A stretch of DNA of 64,000 nucleotides from Hordeum vulgare subsp. vulgare (GCF_904849725.1 NC_058523.1:338933948-338997947), one strand, 5' to 3'; counted from the stretch's first letter, positions 45,873 to 57,899 are shown. Translations and numbers: made by a program. Notes: generated by a model not told the origin, from the letters alone.

Positions 45873-47171
45873 ACCTGCCGGGAGGCCACAAGCCCACAGG
45901 GCGTGCCCTAGGGGGTGGTCATGCCCCCTGGCTTGTGGGCCCGTGCATGTCTCCTAACCCTATTCTTTGGCCTATAAATTCCCAAATATTCCCGTATCGC
46001 CAAAAAGAGCCACAAAAATACTTTTACGCCGACGGTAGCCTCTGTTCCCGTGAGGTCCAATCTGGGAGCCATTTCCGGTAATCTGCCAGAGAGGGAATTG
46101 ATCACGGAGGGCATCTATATAAACTCCATTGCCCCTCCGATTATGTGTTAGTAGTTCACCACAGATCTACGGGTCCATAGCTACTAGCTTGATGACTTCT
46201 TCTCTATCTTTGATCTTCAATACCATGTTCTTCATGATCTTCATGGAGATCTATCCAATGTAATACTCTTTTGCGGTGTGTTTGTCGAGATCCGATGAAT
46301 TGTGGTTCAGATTATACATGAATATTATTTGAATCTCTTCTGAATTCTTATATGCATGATTTCATATCTTTGCAAATCTCTTCAAATTATTGGTTTGGTT
46401 TGGCCAACTAGATTGGTAATTCTTGCAATGGGAGAAGTGCTTAGTTTTGGTTTCAATCTTACGGTGTCCTCACTCAGTGACAAAGTAGGGGTAGCGAGGC
46501 ACGTATTGTATTGTTGCCATCGAGGATAAAAATATGGGGTTTTCATCATATTGCTTGAGTTTATCCCTCTACATCATGTCATCTTACTTAATATGTTACT
46601 TTGTTCTTCATGAACTTAATACTCTAGATGCAGACATGAGTCGGTCGATGTGTGGAGTAATAGTAGTAGATGCACAATCGTTTCGGTCTACTTGACAAGT
46701 ACGTGATGCCTATATGCATAATCATTGCCTTGGATATCTTCATAATTATTCGCTTTTCTATCAATTGCTCGACAGTAATTTGTTCACCCACCGTATTATT
46801 TTCCTTTATGAGAGAAGCATCTAGTGAAACCTATGCCCCCGGTCTATTTTCCATATTATACTTTCATATCTATAAACCAAAAATAACAAAAATACTTTGC
46901 TGCAATTTATTTACTTTTGTTCCCACAATATTTTATATATATCTCTATCAGATCTCATCCTTGCAAATAACTCTAAAGGGATTGACAACACCTTTATAGC
47001 GTTGGGTGCAAGTGTTTGATTATTTGTGTAGGTACTACTATTGGGGCCTTGCTTGTTGCTCCTACTCGATTGATACCTTGGTTCTCAACAAACTAAGGGA
47101 AATACGTATCTACTTTACTACATCGCCCTTTCCTCTTCAAGGGAAAACCAACGCAAGCTCAAGAGGTAGTA
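45873..47171 (+). mobile_element. solo LTR, WHAM/Sabrina-like (part 2)
   Basis: Resumes the LTR after copy B and ends CTCAAGAGGTAGTA at 47171 (TA in place of the usual CA). A TATA box TATAAAT is at 45973-45979, and a second TATATAAAC is near 46116-46123. Hairpin arms CCACAAGCC (45886) and GGCTTGTGG (45930) lie just upstream of the first TATA. Blocks such as TTTTGCGGTGTGTTTGTCGA, GTCGATGTGTGGAGTAATAG and CTCGACAGTAATTTGTTC also occur, reversed, in the LTR at 63341-64000. Open frames here are chance. Confidence 0.85.
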
Positions 47172-47176
47172 GTTCT

Positions 47177-47676
47177 TGTCGTGGTTTTGCCACGACACAT
47201 GTCCTAGTGAAAGTACTTAAGTGCAAGGCCATCACAACTAGGTGGCGACTAGAACGGGGTTAGTCGGAATCGAGAGACGCGAGTTTACCTAGGCGCGGCC
47301 CGTCCGATGGAGGTAAAAGCCTACGTCCTGATTTGGTGTTTATTGATGATCAACTCGATTACAAGGGTGCAAAATCACTAACCAAGCTGTGGAGTCTTTC
47401 TTTATTGTCCTTTCCACCCCAGGGGCTTCTCCTTATATACACACACAAAGGCCGTGAGATTACAATAGAGTCTGGGTCATATTGCAACCCGTGTCTTATT
47501 CTACTTCACACTAACTTGGGCAAGGGAGAATCTCCATGTTCCCCTTGGTGAGCTGGTCTTCCATGTGATGGGCCTTGAGCCGGCCTCTTGGTGAGTCTCC
47601 CTTTGGGCCTTTGCGTCTCGGGCCTCCTGCCAAGTTATAACACGGGAGGCTTGACCCGTGGGGTATATCCCCAACA
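47177..47676 (-). repeat. T2 3' LTR (500 bp)
   Basis: Plus-strand ends TGTCGTGGTTTTGCCACGAC and ATATCCCCAACA; on the minus strand it starts TGTTGGGGATATACCCC. Minus-strand TATATAA at 47433-47439. The purine tract AAACTGGGGGCTAA (minus strand, 47677-47690) abuts it. The terminal GTCGTGGTTTTGCCACGAC is itself a near-palindrome. The 5 bases before it, gttct, double as the right flank of the solo LTR. Confidence 0.85.
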
Positions 47677-48780
47677 TTAGCCCCCAGTTTAACATGGATT
47701 TATCCATGTTAAACTTCATCCTCAAAAAATACAAATGAGAATCTCTTAAAGGTGAAGATTAGCTTTAGTCACCTTTTGAGTTGGTAATCTCCTGTTTGTG
47801 AGGGGAAAATTTGCCAGGGTCAATATTTTAACGAGTTATCTGCATTGTTAAAGACTTGGTATTTTTATCGACCGTTGCTGTCATGACGCCATCTTTTCTG
47901 TTTGCTCATGACATCAAGTCATCATGGCGAATAATTTTAAATAGTGTTTAAATCCTTGTCAGGCATGAAAATTGAGGCTCTTGTTTGCCGCAAATTACTG
48001 TGCCCACCCGACCTTTTAGTGCGCCGCTTCGGTTCTCGGCCCCATTAATTAAGGTGGATAATTTACATTTAACCTATTCTCCTTCCTCTCACCCTTGGCA
48101 TCTCATCAAGATCTCCGGCACCGTATCTTCTCAGGTGACTTCATCCCAACGCAACCGCCACCGGAGCTCATCATAGCCGACAACAGAGGTCTTCTGAACA
48201 TGGTCGTCCACAGTTTTCTTCCACTGCAAACCCTTGTAAGTTCCCCATTGCTACCTTAGGTTTGTCCCGTAGTTCATCGTTTGTCGGAAGTACATCATAT
48301 GTGTTGTAGTTTTTAGTTGTAGATCTACCATTTTTCACCATCGCGGTCATTCTAGCGGTCTTTGTAGATCCATAACAGACTCCTATGGATTCTCCTTTGA
48401 TATCTTTTATTTCGGTAGCTCTGCTATTTAGAGCTTATTATTGTTCCTTTTTATTTATCACGTAGATCCACCCATTCAGCTGAATCAATAGGAAATCTAT
48501 TGGTCACTTTGTAAGTTTCACTAAGTCTTGATAGAACTCTTGGACTACCTTCTGTCGGTGTTAATGTGGCTGAAATCCTTAGTTTGCTTTATTAGCCGAC
48601 TTACTCAAAGACAAACCGTTGGTTGGCTTTATGACCTGTAGACTCATTGGAGGCATCAATTCCTTTCTTTTAATCCCGACTCTTCTTTATGTGCTGATGA
48701 CTTTGGCCACGGTAGTGCCTAAAATCCGGCTTAGAAAACCCTACTCATCATGCCTTTTCTCTTTCTTTGTTGTAGTTCCA
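47677..48780 (-). mobile_element. T2 3' non-coding region
   Basis: Purine tract followed by about 1.1 kb without a supported gene. It lies between the 3' LTR and the antisense ORF and includes TAGCCCCCAG-type motifs that recur in the spacers of the antisense ORF (50980-51620). Confidence 0.5.
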
Positions 48781-51700
48781 TGCTTGCAAAAATCACCATG
48801 CCTCCCAACACCAGCAAAATCTGTGCGTGATCAGATCCCAAGAATCTGTTCTCACCTTAGAAAACCTTGTTACAGAAAGGTGTTTTGTCGGCTAAGAATG
48901 TTAAAGGTTAGAGGGCACGTGATGAAGAAAGCTCCCCACAGCCTGAACAAGGAGAGATAGTTTGTTTCGATGACCATGCAAAGAGATGATTTAAGCTGCC
49001 TTGCTCAAAATTCTTCAGGGATCTCCTTGACTGTCTCAACCTCATGCCTCAAGATATTGGTCCTAACTCAGTGCCAGTATTTGCCAGTTCGAGGTGCTTT
49101 GTGAAGTGTACCTTTAGATTCAGCCGTCTCTAGGTCTCTTTAGAGAGTCCTTCTATCTTAATGGCCAAACTAAAACTAAAGATTATCCCAGTGTGGAACT
49201 TGGTGGCATTTCTATTCAGAAAAAAGAAGAATTGTCCTTTCCTTGAGACCAAACTAGTGAGTCATCCAAAAGGATGGAATAAAACTTGGTTCAAGTGCAC
49301 AAACACCGCTCCCGTGGACCAGAACCACTGCCGGGTTATCAATTGAAATGGCTTGGTTCCGATGTTGAATTTCTGGGTTGGCCAACTGATGAGGAGAGAA
49401 AATTGCTAGCTCCTATGTTGTTGAGGATACAACCCATCAATGCGAACAACCTTACTGGGAAAGATATGATCCGATGTTGGATTACCTGGCGGATTCAACT
49501 CAATAGTATAAGAGGTGATCTTGTGTGTAACTACACCGACGAGTCGAAGGATGCACAACACTTCAGCAGGATAGACTTGACTGACAAAACCATCAATAGG
49601 CTGACCAAGACATTCTTTTCTCACTCCAAAGAGAAGTGTAGTACAACTGGGTTGGCCCCGATCTACTTGAAGAACCCAGTCCCTCTAGTATGTACTTTTT
49701 CACTCTTTATTTTATTTTGTCCTTTCAACTTTGTTTGGTACTCCATACTTATTGTTTGACTTATGTTCTACAGGAGGATTTTGATTTCTGTTAAACTATT
49801 TCCAAGGTTCTCCCCCTTATTTATGCCATCAGAAAGAAAAACCTCCCGAGTCGTCTTCACGAGAGGAATCTGAGGTAGAAATCGATTCTCTTGGTCGTTT
49901 GTTTATCGAACTTACTGATGCATCCTTTTATTAGGATAACACCGAGACTAGTCAAGCCGATGATGTCAAGGTAATTTCGATCTCCTCCAGTTCTTCAAAA
50001 ACATGTGTTGTGAAGAAAACAAGACGAGGCCTCAGAAAGGTTAAGTTCTCACATCAAGGTGCTTACTTAGATCCCAACTTCCTTTTGAAGCGAGATCAGC
50101 ACACCATTCAAAAATGCAAAACCCACAGTTCCTCGAGAGTCTTGTCCGCAGGCTTAGAGTCACCGACTCACAAGCCAAGCCATGAGGTGCCACGCAGTCC
50201 AACAGTTTCTCACCCTCAAGCCAGTCTTTTTAAACAACCCCTTATTCCATCTAATTCACTTTAGCACTAGGAGTCATCTCCCTCATCTCGCGGATCAACT
50301 GCGACCCAACTTCCGGCTTTCACCATCAATCGTGGGTAAGCTTTATTAAGCCGTCTTTTGTTGACTGTCATCACTCGTTGTTTTATTAATTTCATAAATT
50401 TTACTTTGATGATCTGTAGAGCCAAAGCCTTTGTTAGGCAAAAGGTGGGTGAATATTCTTCTGCTCTCGAAGAAGATATTATTCAAAATCCATCTTGAGG
50501 GGAAGCGGCGGCTTAGATTGAGCCGTCTATTCAAGTTGAGCCATCTTTGGATGCTGAGACGACTGTCGATATAGAGATAATTCTCGTTGAGGAACCAGCC
50601 GTTGTGGGAACAAGTGGTGATAAACAAGGCACCCCTGATGAGCCAACCCTTCAACCTTCAAGCCTTGTTTCTCCTCCAAGCCCGGTACCTTGTATGTATA
50701 ATGTTACTCCATCAGTCGGCATGGATGGCACATAAGTGATTGTTACCAAGGCTTATCAAGTTCTCGGCCCTTCAACTATTGTCACCAAGGTAGTGTCCAA
50801 AGATGAGCCGGCTTATGGAGAGAAAGGAAAAGCCAAGCTTGAGCTTCCAGAATTTGAAGATCTTGACCTTCAAGGACTGTATGAGTAGTATGTGACCCGG
50901 TTGCCTGAGAGCCGGGACTTTGAAGTATACTTCGTCAATACCATGAAGACCAAATATGAGGTAAATGTTTTAGCCCTTTACCTATTGTAGCCCCCAAGAG
51001 CTAGTTTAGTACAATAAGTAATGAACTTGATCTTGTGAATATCCCAATGAGCCTAGTATAGCCCCCAAGTACCGGGTCATTATGCAAAAGTAATAAGCTG
51101 GTACTTCCTTGATTCAAGATGTAAGTTTACTTGATCATAGGCCCAAAGGGCTGGCTTATCCCATGAGATAGCCGGGTCTTCAACTTGGAACTTAGAATAT
51201 TTTTTAAATAGCTGAATATCATAGCCCTCAAGTGTCGGGTCGCATGCCTATAGTGACTTATGACTTTGTAGAAAATTTGATCTGAGTGGTATAGTCTCCA
51301 AGGACCGGGTCACTATGATAATAATGAGATGATACTTTTTCAGATGCCTTGAGGTGTAAAATTTCTGTGACCCTCACCCACAAAGGCTGACTTATCCTCC
51401 TGAGAGAGATGTGTATTTGCATAAAAACTGTCAAGTGTAGCCCACAAGGGTCGGTTTTTGTTTTCGAAACAACCGGATCTTCTTGTTGTATAGTGAAGAA
51501 AATGACACATTAGCCCCCAAGTGCCATGTGGATTGCTTGCAACTGCATGGGACTTTGGTCGATTTGATCCACTTTTTTAGAATCATGTAGCCTCCAAGTG
51601 TCGAGTCGTCTTTCTCAAGGGGCACGATACTTGTACTTATAATTTATGTGCTTTTGACGGAATCATTGGAACAATTTGAGTCTATGGCAGTCACTCTTAA

Positions 51701-52462
51701 AAAGCAACTTGCACATGAGAAGAAGTTGAAGACTGTTGTAGAGCAGAAAATGATCCAGCTAGAAGCAGAGAAAAAACAAGCATATGATCTTCTTCAGCAA
51801 GCCAAAAAAACTTTTGAGAAGGAAAAAACCGCCCTGCTGCAACGTGATGAAGATGCGGAATAATGGCTTGGATCTGTCACCAAGGAGCTGCAGACGTTGA
51901 TTTAGCAACTTAAAGACATGGTTGCTGCAATCTTTGGTAACATGTGTGACTTTTTTGTCCTTTGCATTTTAGGTCAAAATATTGTTGGCTTATTTTTGTT
52001 GGATTGTTTGCAGGATGCAAGAATGAAAGTCCTGTTCGGCCCCTAATCGTGAAGCCGAAGGCCATCTTTACGTATATATAACAACTTTTTATAGGATCTC
52101 TTTTTGTTATTTAGGTGAAAAAGAATTGGCGGTATCCTCCGTTGAATATCACGGATATTCTCAAACAAATGTCGATGGTGCCAGAACGGATTGAAGAATA
52201 TAAGAGATCGACAGCTCGGATGGGAGAAAACTTGGCCCTTGCTCGTGCCAAAGCCTTTGTTCTAGAGTTTGATGTTGAAGTGGTGGCTAACGGGTTTCCA
52301 GAACTGAAAGCATATGATTCTCAATTTCGAAAGGAAGATTTCACCAACTGTGTGAAAGAGACCCACCCTCTCGCAACTCTTTTGGCAACCGAGCTAGATA
52401 CTAACAAGTATCAATCTCCTTATTCAATGGACAATCAACACATCAGTTCCCCAAAGGACTAG
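48781..52462 (+). pseudogene. T2 antisense extra ORF, gypsy-type transposon protein with coiled coil
   Basis: Plus-strand exon-like pieces opposite to the minus-strand pol. About 49161-49346 has FRKKKNCPFLETKLVSHPKG and WNKTWFKCTNTAPVDQNHC; 49300-49690 in another frame has GYQLKWLGSDVEFLGWPTDE and a plausible GT donor near 49690. 51648-51863 gives a lysine/glutamate coiled coil (LKKQLAHEKKLKTVVEQKM). 52115-52462, preceded by TATTTAG, has KNWRYPPLNITDILKQMSM and ends at TAG. The spacers repeat TAGCCCCCAAGTG(C/T)CGGGTC several times (51058-51600). This order, antisense between pol and 3' LTR, matches extra antisense ORFs described for Tat-lineage retrotransposons. Several frameshifts; not intact. 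Confidence 0.6.
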
Positions 52463-53711
52463 GCTTTTGAAATCATTCCTCCTTGCCGTAAGCGACCCTT
52501 TGCCCCTCATGTCGAGTCTTCTATTATTGTTCTTGGTACTTCAGATTTCCCATATCTGTGCTTAGTTGGGTGGGTTGACAAAGAATAGCAGATTGAAGAG
52601 GACGAGCGGCTGTTGCACATCCTAGGTCAACTGGCATAGAATGTCAAGAAAATTAGGCTGAGGTAGAAACTACACAAGTCGTCGACCAGGTGTAATTTCA
52701 GTGACAGTCGATTGAAAAAATTGATGTTTTTTGTGGCTCCTGGGATGAGCTTGTAATAGGGGGCAGTGGGTTTGACCTGGCTACCGTGCCATCATGCACG
52801 TAAAACTTTAACTTTTGCATCTGCGATGATATTCATCAATATATCTTTGCATTGCTTCTAGATTGTTTGATCAGCTTCCCTCCTTTGTTTGAATGGGATA
52901 CGCTACCAAAATCATGAAGATTCTTCTCGTGTCTTGATGAGGAAAATAAGTGGTCATCTTGTGACACAATATTATAACCCGACAGTCTGTGAATGACCCG
53001 ACAATTCTTTTTATCAAGAAAATAACTAGCCATCTTTGTGACACATTGAAATAGCTTGGTAATCAATATATGACTTTGTGAAAAGATGAAATTCCTGCAA
53101 TAAGATATATTTATCAGCCGGCTTTATGAGCACGACAATGTATATCAATTTTTGAGACTCAAATTTTACTTCAATGAAACTAGCATGATAGCCACTGGTT
53201 TATCCTCTCTCTGTGTAAGCCGGCCCTCACATGGCGCAGTCGATGTTTTAACCTAGATAACTTTGGATGCGACTTATCCTGGAGTACACGAGGTCAGAGT
53301 AGCATGATCTGAATAGGTAGGTTTAACCAAGTTTCAAAGAAGGTGGCTCAACAACCCATGGAGTATCCTTGCTTTCGGTATGTCATCTCTGATGTGGCAC
53401 AAGCGTGTTTTAACTTGGATAAGTTTAGGATACACTGGGTCACCTTATTCGGAGAAGCATCTTGCTAACACACAGTTTCAACCTTAACTTTTTTGTTGTG
53501 TTTGGGTTGTAGCCGGGTCAAGAGGGAGATTATAAGTGGCTAACACGCTGAGTCGGGAGCCCCCAAGTGACCTGTGTTTCAAAGAATAAAGAACGAGACA
53601 ATTTTTTGTAACTGAAACGACAAAGACCTTGAGTTTGAGGGGTGCATGCTTTATTGTACTGAACACAAAGATGTATACATAGGTATGTATAATGTTGTGG
53701 AGCCAGTGGCT
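52463..53711 (-). mobile_element. T2 spacer between antisense ORF and pol end
   Basis: No supported gene. It holds repeats of GCCGGCTTAT/GGCTTATCC type and CGGGTCA. The small open frames seen at 52836-53066 and 53484-53748 have no recognisable domain. Confidence 0.4.
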
Positions 53712-54690
53712 CTAAGTATAGTATGGCCAAAGATGAGCAATGTTCCAAGGCTTGTTTGTATCCTCCTCTGAGGTACGTGACTTCGTATGCTCTCGTATAT
53801 CAATCAAATAATATGACCCATTGTTGAGGTTCTTGCTGATGACAAAAGGCCCTTCCCATGGGGCTGAAAGTTTGTGTCTGTCTGTCTTGTCTTGAATCAA
53901 ACAGAGCACTAAATCGGCTTCATGGAAAGTTCGGCTGCGGACTCTACAGATGTGATAACGATGTAGGTCTTGTTGATCATGAAGCGACAAGGTCAAGTTC
54001 CTCGTATAATGCATCAAGGGCATCTTGGAGAGTTTGTTCATTGTATGCTCCAACATAAGCTGCAACTCTGGGGGAGTCATGTCTGATATCACTTGGTAAA
54101 ACAACCTATGCTCCATAAACAAGAAAAAACGACACATAGCGTGTTGACTGATTAGGAGTAGTCCGTATGCTCCAAATTATCGATGGGTGTTCTTCGATCG
54201 AGAAACCCGGTGTTCATTCCAAGGGGACCATGAGCCGGGGTCCCACCTAAGATTTCCTAGTTGGCCCGCTCTACCTGCCCGTTAGATTGCACATGTGCTA
54301 CTGATTCAAGATCTAGCCGGATATGTTCTCGCTGGCGGAACTCCTCCACAACTCCTATAGACAAGTTTGTACCATTATCTGTGATGATGCTATGTGGATA
54401 AACATAACAATAAATCAGATTTTACACGAATTGCACCGCAGCCTCGCCATCACACTTCCTGATTGACTCTGCTTCAACCCACTTGGTGAATTTATCTATT
54501 ACAACTAGAAGATGTGTCTTTTTATTTGACGAAATTTTAAAAGATCCCACCATATCATGCCCCGAGACTACTAACGGCCAAGTTATTGGAATCATTCGTA
54601 ACTCCTGAGCCGGCACATGAGCCTGTCATGCAAACTTCTTGCAACCATCGCACTTTTGCACGATGTATTCTGCATCAGCATGTGCGCTAT
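53712..54690 (-). pseudogene. T2 integrase C-terminal half (truncated)
   Basis: Minus-strand pieces in order: EYIVQKCDGCKKFA (zinc module, with a stop), DMVGSFKISSNKKTHLLVVI and DKFTKWVEAES (core, first D), IITDNGTNL (second D), VQSNGQVERAN (E), then from 54137 PWEGPFVISKNLNNGSYYLI and PWNIAHLWPYYT, the C-terminal tail. Several frames are used and a stop follows RAN. Everything upstream (reverse transcriptase, protease, gag, 5' LTR) is missing: at about 54690 the sequence turns abruptly into a different gene. Confidence 0.85.
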
Positions 54691-56637
54691 GCCAAAGTTT
54701 CTGCTCCATAACGGGTTGAATCACATAAAACATTTCTATGTACATCTCGTTAATGATTTTGGCAATATCTTCTTTAGCCTACAAAAGAGACATATAAAAA
54801 ATAAGCATCTGATATCAATATCACGGTAATAGAATAATAACATGCAGATCATGTGTATGGAATGCTGTATTGCAGGAAGTATAGTGAGATTACTCCTAAC
54901 TGAGCCGTTAGGTAACCTAGCTAGTCTAAGTAAGGGCTATAACCATCATAGAACAAGAAACTATTTTCTGTTGGTTATGATAGAGCACAATTAAGCTACT
55001 ACAGGTAGGGGGCACATGTAATATAAACGAAGCCTGTTTCCTATATATGCTAACTTATATGTTGAATGACTTTGAAAATTTACATGATGTACAATCATTG
55101 GCAATTTGAAGAAAAAAATGATCATTTGGTCGAAATGACTCACCCAGGATAATTTGCATTCTGGGACAAATTGTTCTAAATATGCTTCTAGTTTTCTACC
55201 CATTCGATAAAATGACCTTTGAGAGGCATTTGGTGCATAGAAAGGTGTGCTTGTTATATTCTTCAGATGTGATGATATTGCAAGAAGACAATAAGTACAT
55301 TTCAAATTAAATTAATGCAATGGCAGCTAAATCATTATGCTGAGGTAATATTTCAGAGAGTTACAAAAGAATGTACTACACTCACAGGGTGTTTGCCAAA
55401 ATTTCCGTCCTCTAGTGACTGTCTGTCTAGGTTAGCATATTTCTTGACAGCGTCTGTATCCCAGATAGGTAGTCTTGATGTGAAATCATTTTTCATAGGC
55501 ATCACATTGATATACAAGTACTCGAAATAGCTTATCTGCCGAAGATAAAAAAGGTTGAAATTAGATCAGACACTCAACATTTTCGATGAAAATAATTCAA
55601 AGAAAAAGGCAGTTAACCAACCACTGGTATCAGGAGGCAGCCACACAATGCGCCGTTGAATTCCTTATCCTTGAATGTCTGGAGTGATGTCACTAACTTC
55701 TCTAGTGTAGCTCCTGACCAATCATATGACGGGATATCTGATGTTGGTCGGCTTACGCACTCGTATGTTGTTGGGCATAGAAAGACTGCAGTTGCAAACA
55801 TCACAAAAACCCGCTAGAATAATTGTCCTGACAGTTCAGGGGTCATGAGATCAATCAGTTTTCTGATACTTGGAGTCTGTGCGGCACAATTTTATCAGAC
55901 TTAACATGTTCTCTGAAAGTGTTTGAGCACCTTTTAGCAATCATTTTGCCTCCAGTGGACTTCCCAATATTCGGTGTACGGCGTAAGAGTTCATAAGAAA
56001 GGTGAATCCACTGGGCAGTATGAAAGAATTGGAGCTGTTGTCGGAGTAACGGACAAGCCATCGAACGAGACATCTCGGGAGCTCTTGGCAGGAAAACTCT
56101 AATAGGTTTCCAAAGCCAATTTCTCTCACAAGGTTCTTCTGGTCGTCCGTGAGCTTGTCACAAACAGATGTCAACTGCTTAAGGCTCGGTTTTGTAATGA
56201 GATCTTCTTCATACTCGGCCATTCTAAGAGCTTTGAAGACAAAATCAAGAATTGAATTTTGAGGAAATGTATTGATTGAATAGATTTGACTGTTGCAACT
56301 TTCTTTCGTAAACAAGGCTTCTATATGAACGTCTTGCGAATATGAAACACATATGAGAAGAGTTTTACTCATTTTTAAAGCAAATGCAACAACACACATG
56401 GGAATCATTAAGAAAAAGAACCTACTGTTGTCCTGATATTTGCTTCTTCCTTCTGTACTCCTGAACGAGCTTTTCGTGCGCTTTATGTTTGGACTCGGTC
56501 CTTATTCTTTCCTTTTCTAGTTGGTCAGGGACCATGGAAACTTGTGTGACGAGTTCCGTACCATCCACAGTTTTTGACTGGGTCTCTGAGAGTTGTGGAG
56601 TGCAGTCCATCCCATCCATTGCTACATAACAGGCCAT
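54690..56637 (-). pseudogene. plant mobile domain/Ulp1-associated type protein, multi-exon fragment
   Basis: Minus-strand exons. Exon 1: 56637-56422, charged (LEKERIRTESKHKAHEKLVQ). Exon 2: about 56318-55870, with LTDDQKNLVREIGFGNLLEF, CLVRWLVRYSDNSSNSF and VHRILG, then a one-base shift into STGGKMIAKRCSNTFREHV. Exon 3: about 55806-55610, LCPTTYECVSRPTSDIPSYD and KLVTSLQTFKDKEFNGALCG. Exon 4: about 55556-55390, ISYFEYLYINVMPMKNDFTS, ending in GTGAGT. Exon 5: about 55250-55146, FYRMGRKLEAYLEQFVPECK, also ending in GTGAGT. Exon 6: 54783-54690, AKEDIAKIINEMYIE. The motif order (GFG..L, WLV...F, H.ILG.P.GG, FLCPT.YECAS) is what I recall from grass proteins that precede Ulp1 cysteine protease domains in transposons. 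The protease part, if any, is lost at the junction with T2. Mild decay. Confidence 0.55.
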
Positions 56638-57899
56638 GAGACACTATGATTACTACCTCAACTAGCATATTCACAAAGAAATATGTTAATTGCGTGTTAA
56701 CTAATCATAACTACTACTACATATATTCATTGACCTCTCTGACTAATCGTAGGTAACACCATGAGTAGCATGATCGAAACACTATGAGTACCACATGTCA
56801 CGGACGGGAAGTAATTCCCTGATTCGCCGACTAGCGACCATGACTTCTGGGATTTCGATAAATATTACGATAAATGTAATTCACATCCCATCTCTCTCGT
56901 GTTGCGTTTCTCAGCCAGCTTTATTCATTCAGAAAATTCATTCATCGTAACACTATAGCACGATCGAAAAAAATTCATTTAGAAATTGAAATAACATGCG
57001 AAGCGCTGCGTGGATGAAGTAGCATCTAGAAAGTGTAATCTGTTACCTCAATAGGAGGCGCACGGGGTGGAGGGAGAGGGTGGACGATTTGTCTTGGGGA
57101 GAGGTAGATATAGAGAGAAATTATATGAGAAATCAGCAGTAATTCCTTGGTAGATCTATGATATCTACCCCCAAATTTATTTCCCCGACGCGAGATGAGG
57201 AGTGAACGAAATGAGATCTAGAATTTATTGACGGTCGACCCCAGTGGTCAGTAAGAGCAACCATTGTAGAGCCCGTATGTCAGTACGGCTCGACTGCATC
57301 TAGGTCTTTCCGTGATGTGGCCGAAAAAGTGACCCCACTTGTCTGCTAAAGAAAACTTTGGAGCGCCCATTTGTTAGTACGACGGCTCAGGTCCAACTGA
57401 AGACTTTTCCTGCACCCAAAGAGAGTAGTATGTTCTCTTTAATTTTTCGCATCTCTCTCTCTCTATTTATTCTCTCTCGTTCAAATTCAAAATCATCCAT
57501 GGTGATTTGAGAGTTGCCTTGATCAGGGAAGTAGATCACGCAGAAAATTGAAGTGGATCCGGTCCGAACTTTCTGGGAATCCAGCAAATAAAGGTTAATC
57601 AAGTGATCCCATGATGTTTCCCCGATGCATGATGTAGATTTAATTTTTTCCGCACGATGTTTTTAATCCATCCTGATGAACGAGCACGCTCACCGTAATT
57701 TTTTTTTGTGTTTTGGTCATGTGTCTTCGATTTTGTCGTTAGTTTTCTGTATCCTTATTTTTTTAAGCATGGTTTTCAGTTTGCTCGAAGCAGCAGGTAG
57801 TGTGCGGCATAGTTCAAATTCGACCCCTTCTTATATATTCGACAGTCCAGACACCTTAGTTGTTCTTCGCAGGTGTGCATAAAGAAATTTCAGGCCGTA
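56638..57899. promoter_or_regulatory. divergent intergenic region
   Basis: About 1.2 kb between two outward-facing genes. It includes a CT-rich stretch (57445-57480) and no terminal repeat that I can see. The open frame on the minus strand at 57387-57602 lacks a domain and overlaps the CT-rich part, so I leave it out. Likely contains both promoters; no clear TATA pair identified. Confidence 0.35.

Noticed and set aside
57387..57602. 71-codon minus-strand open frame between the divergent genes
   Set aside because: It overlaps a CT-rich stretch (repetitive arginine/glutamate reading) and has no domain or splice support.
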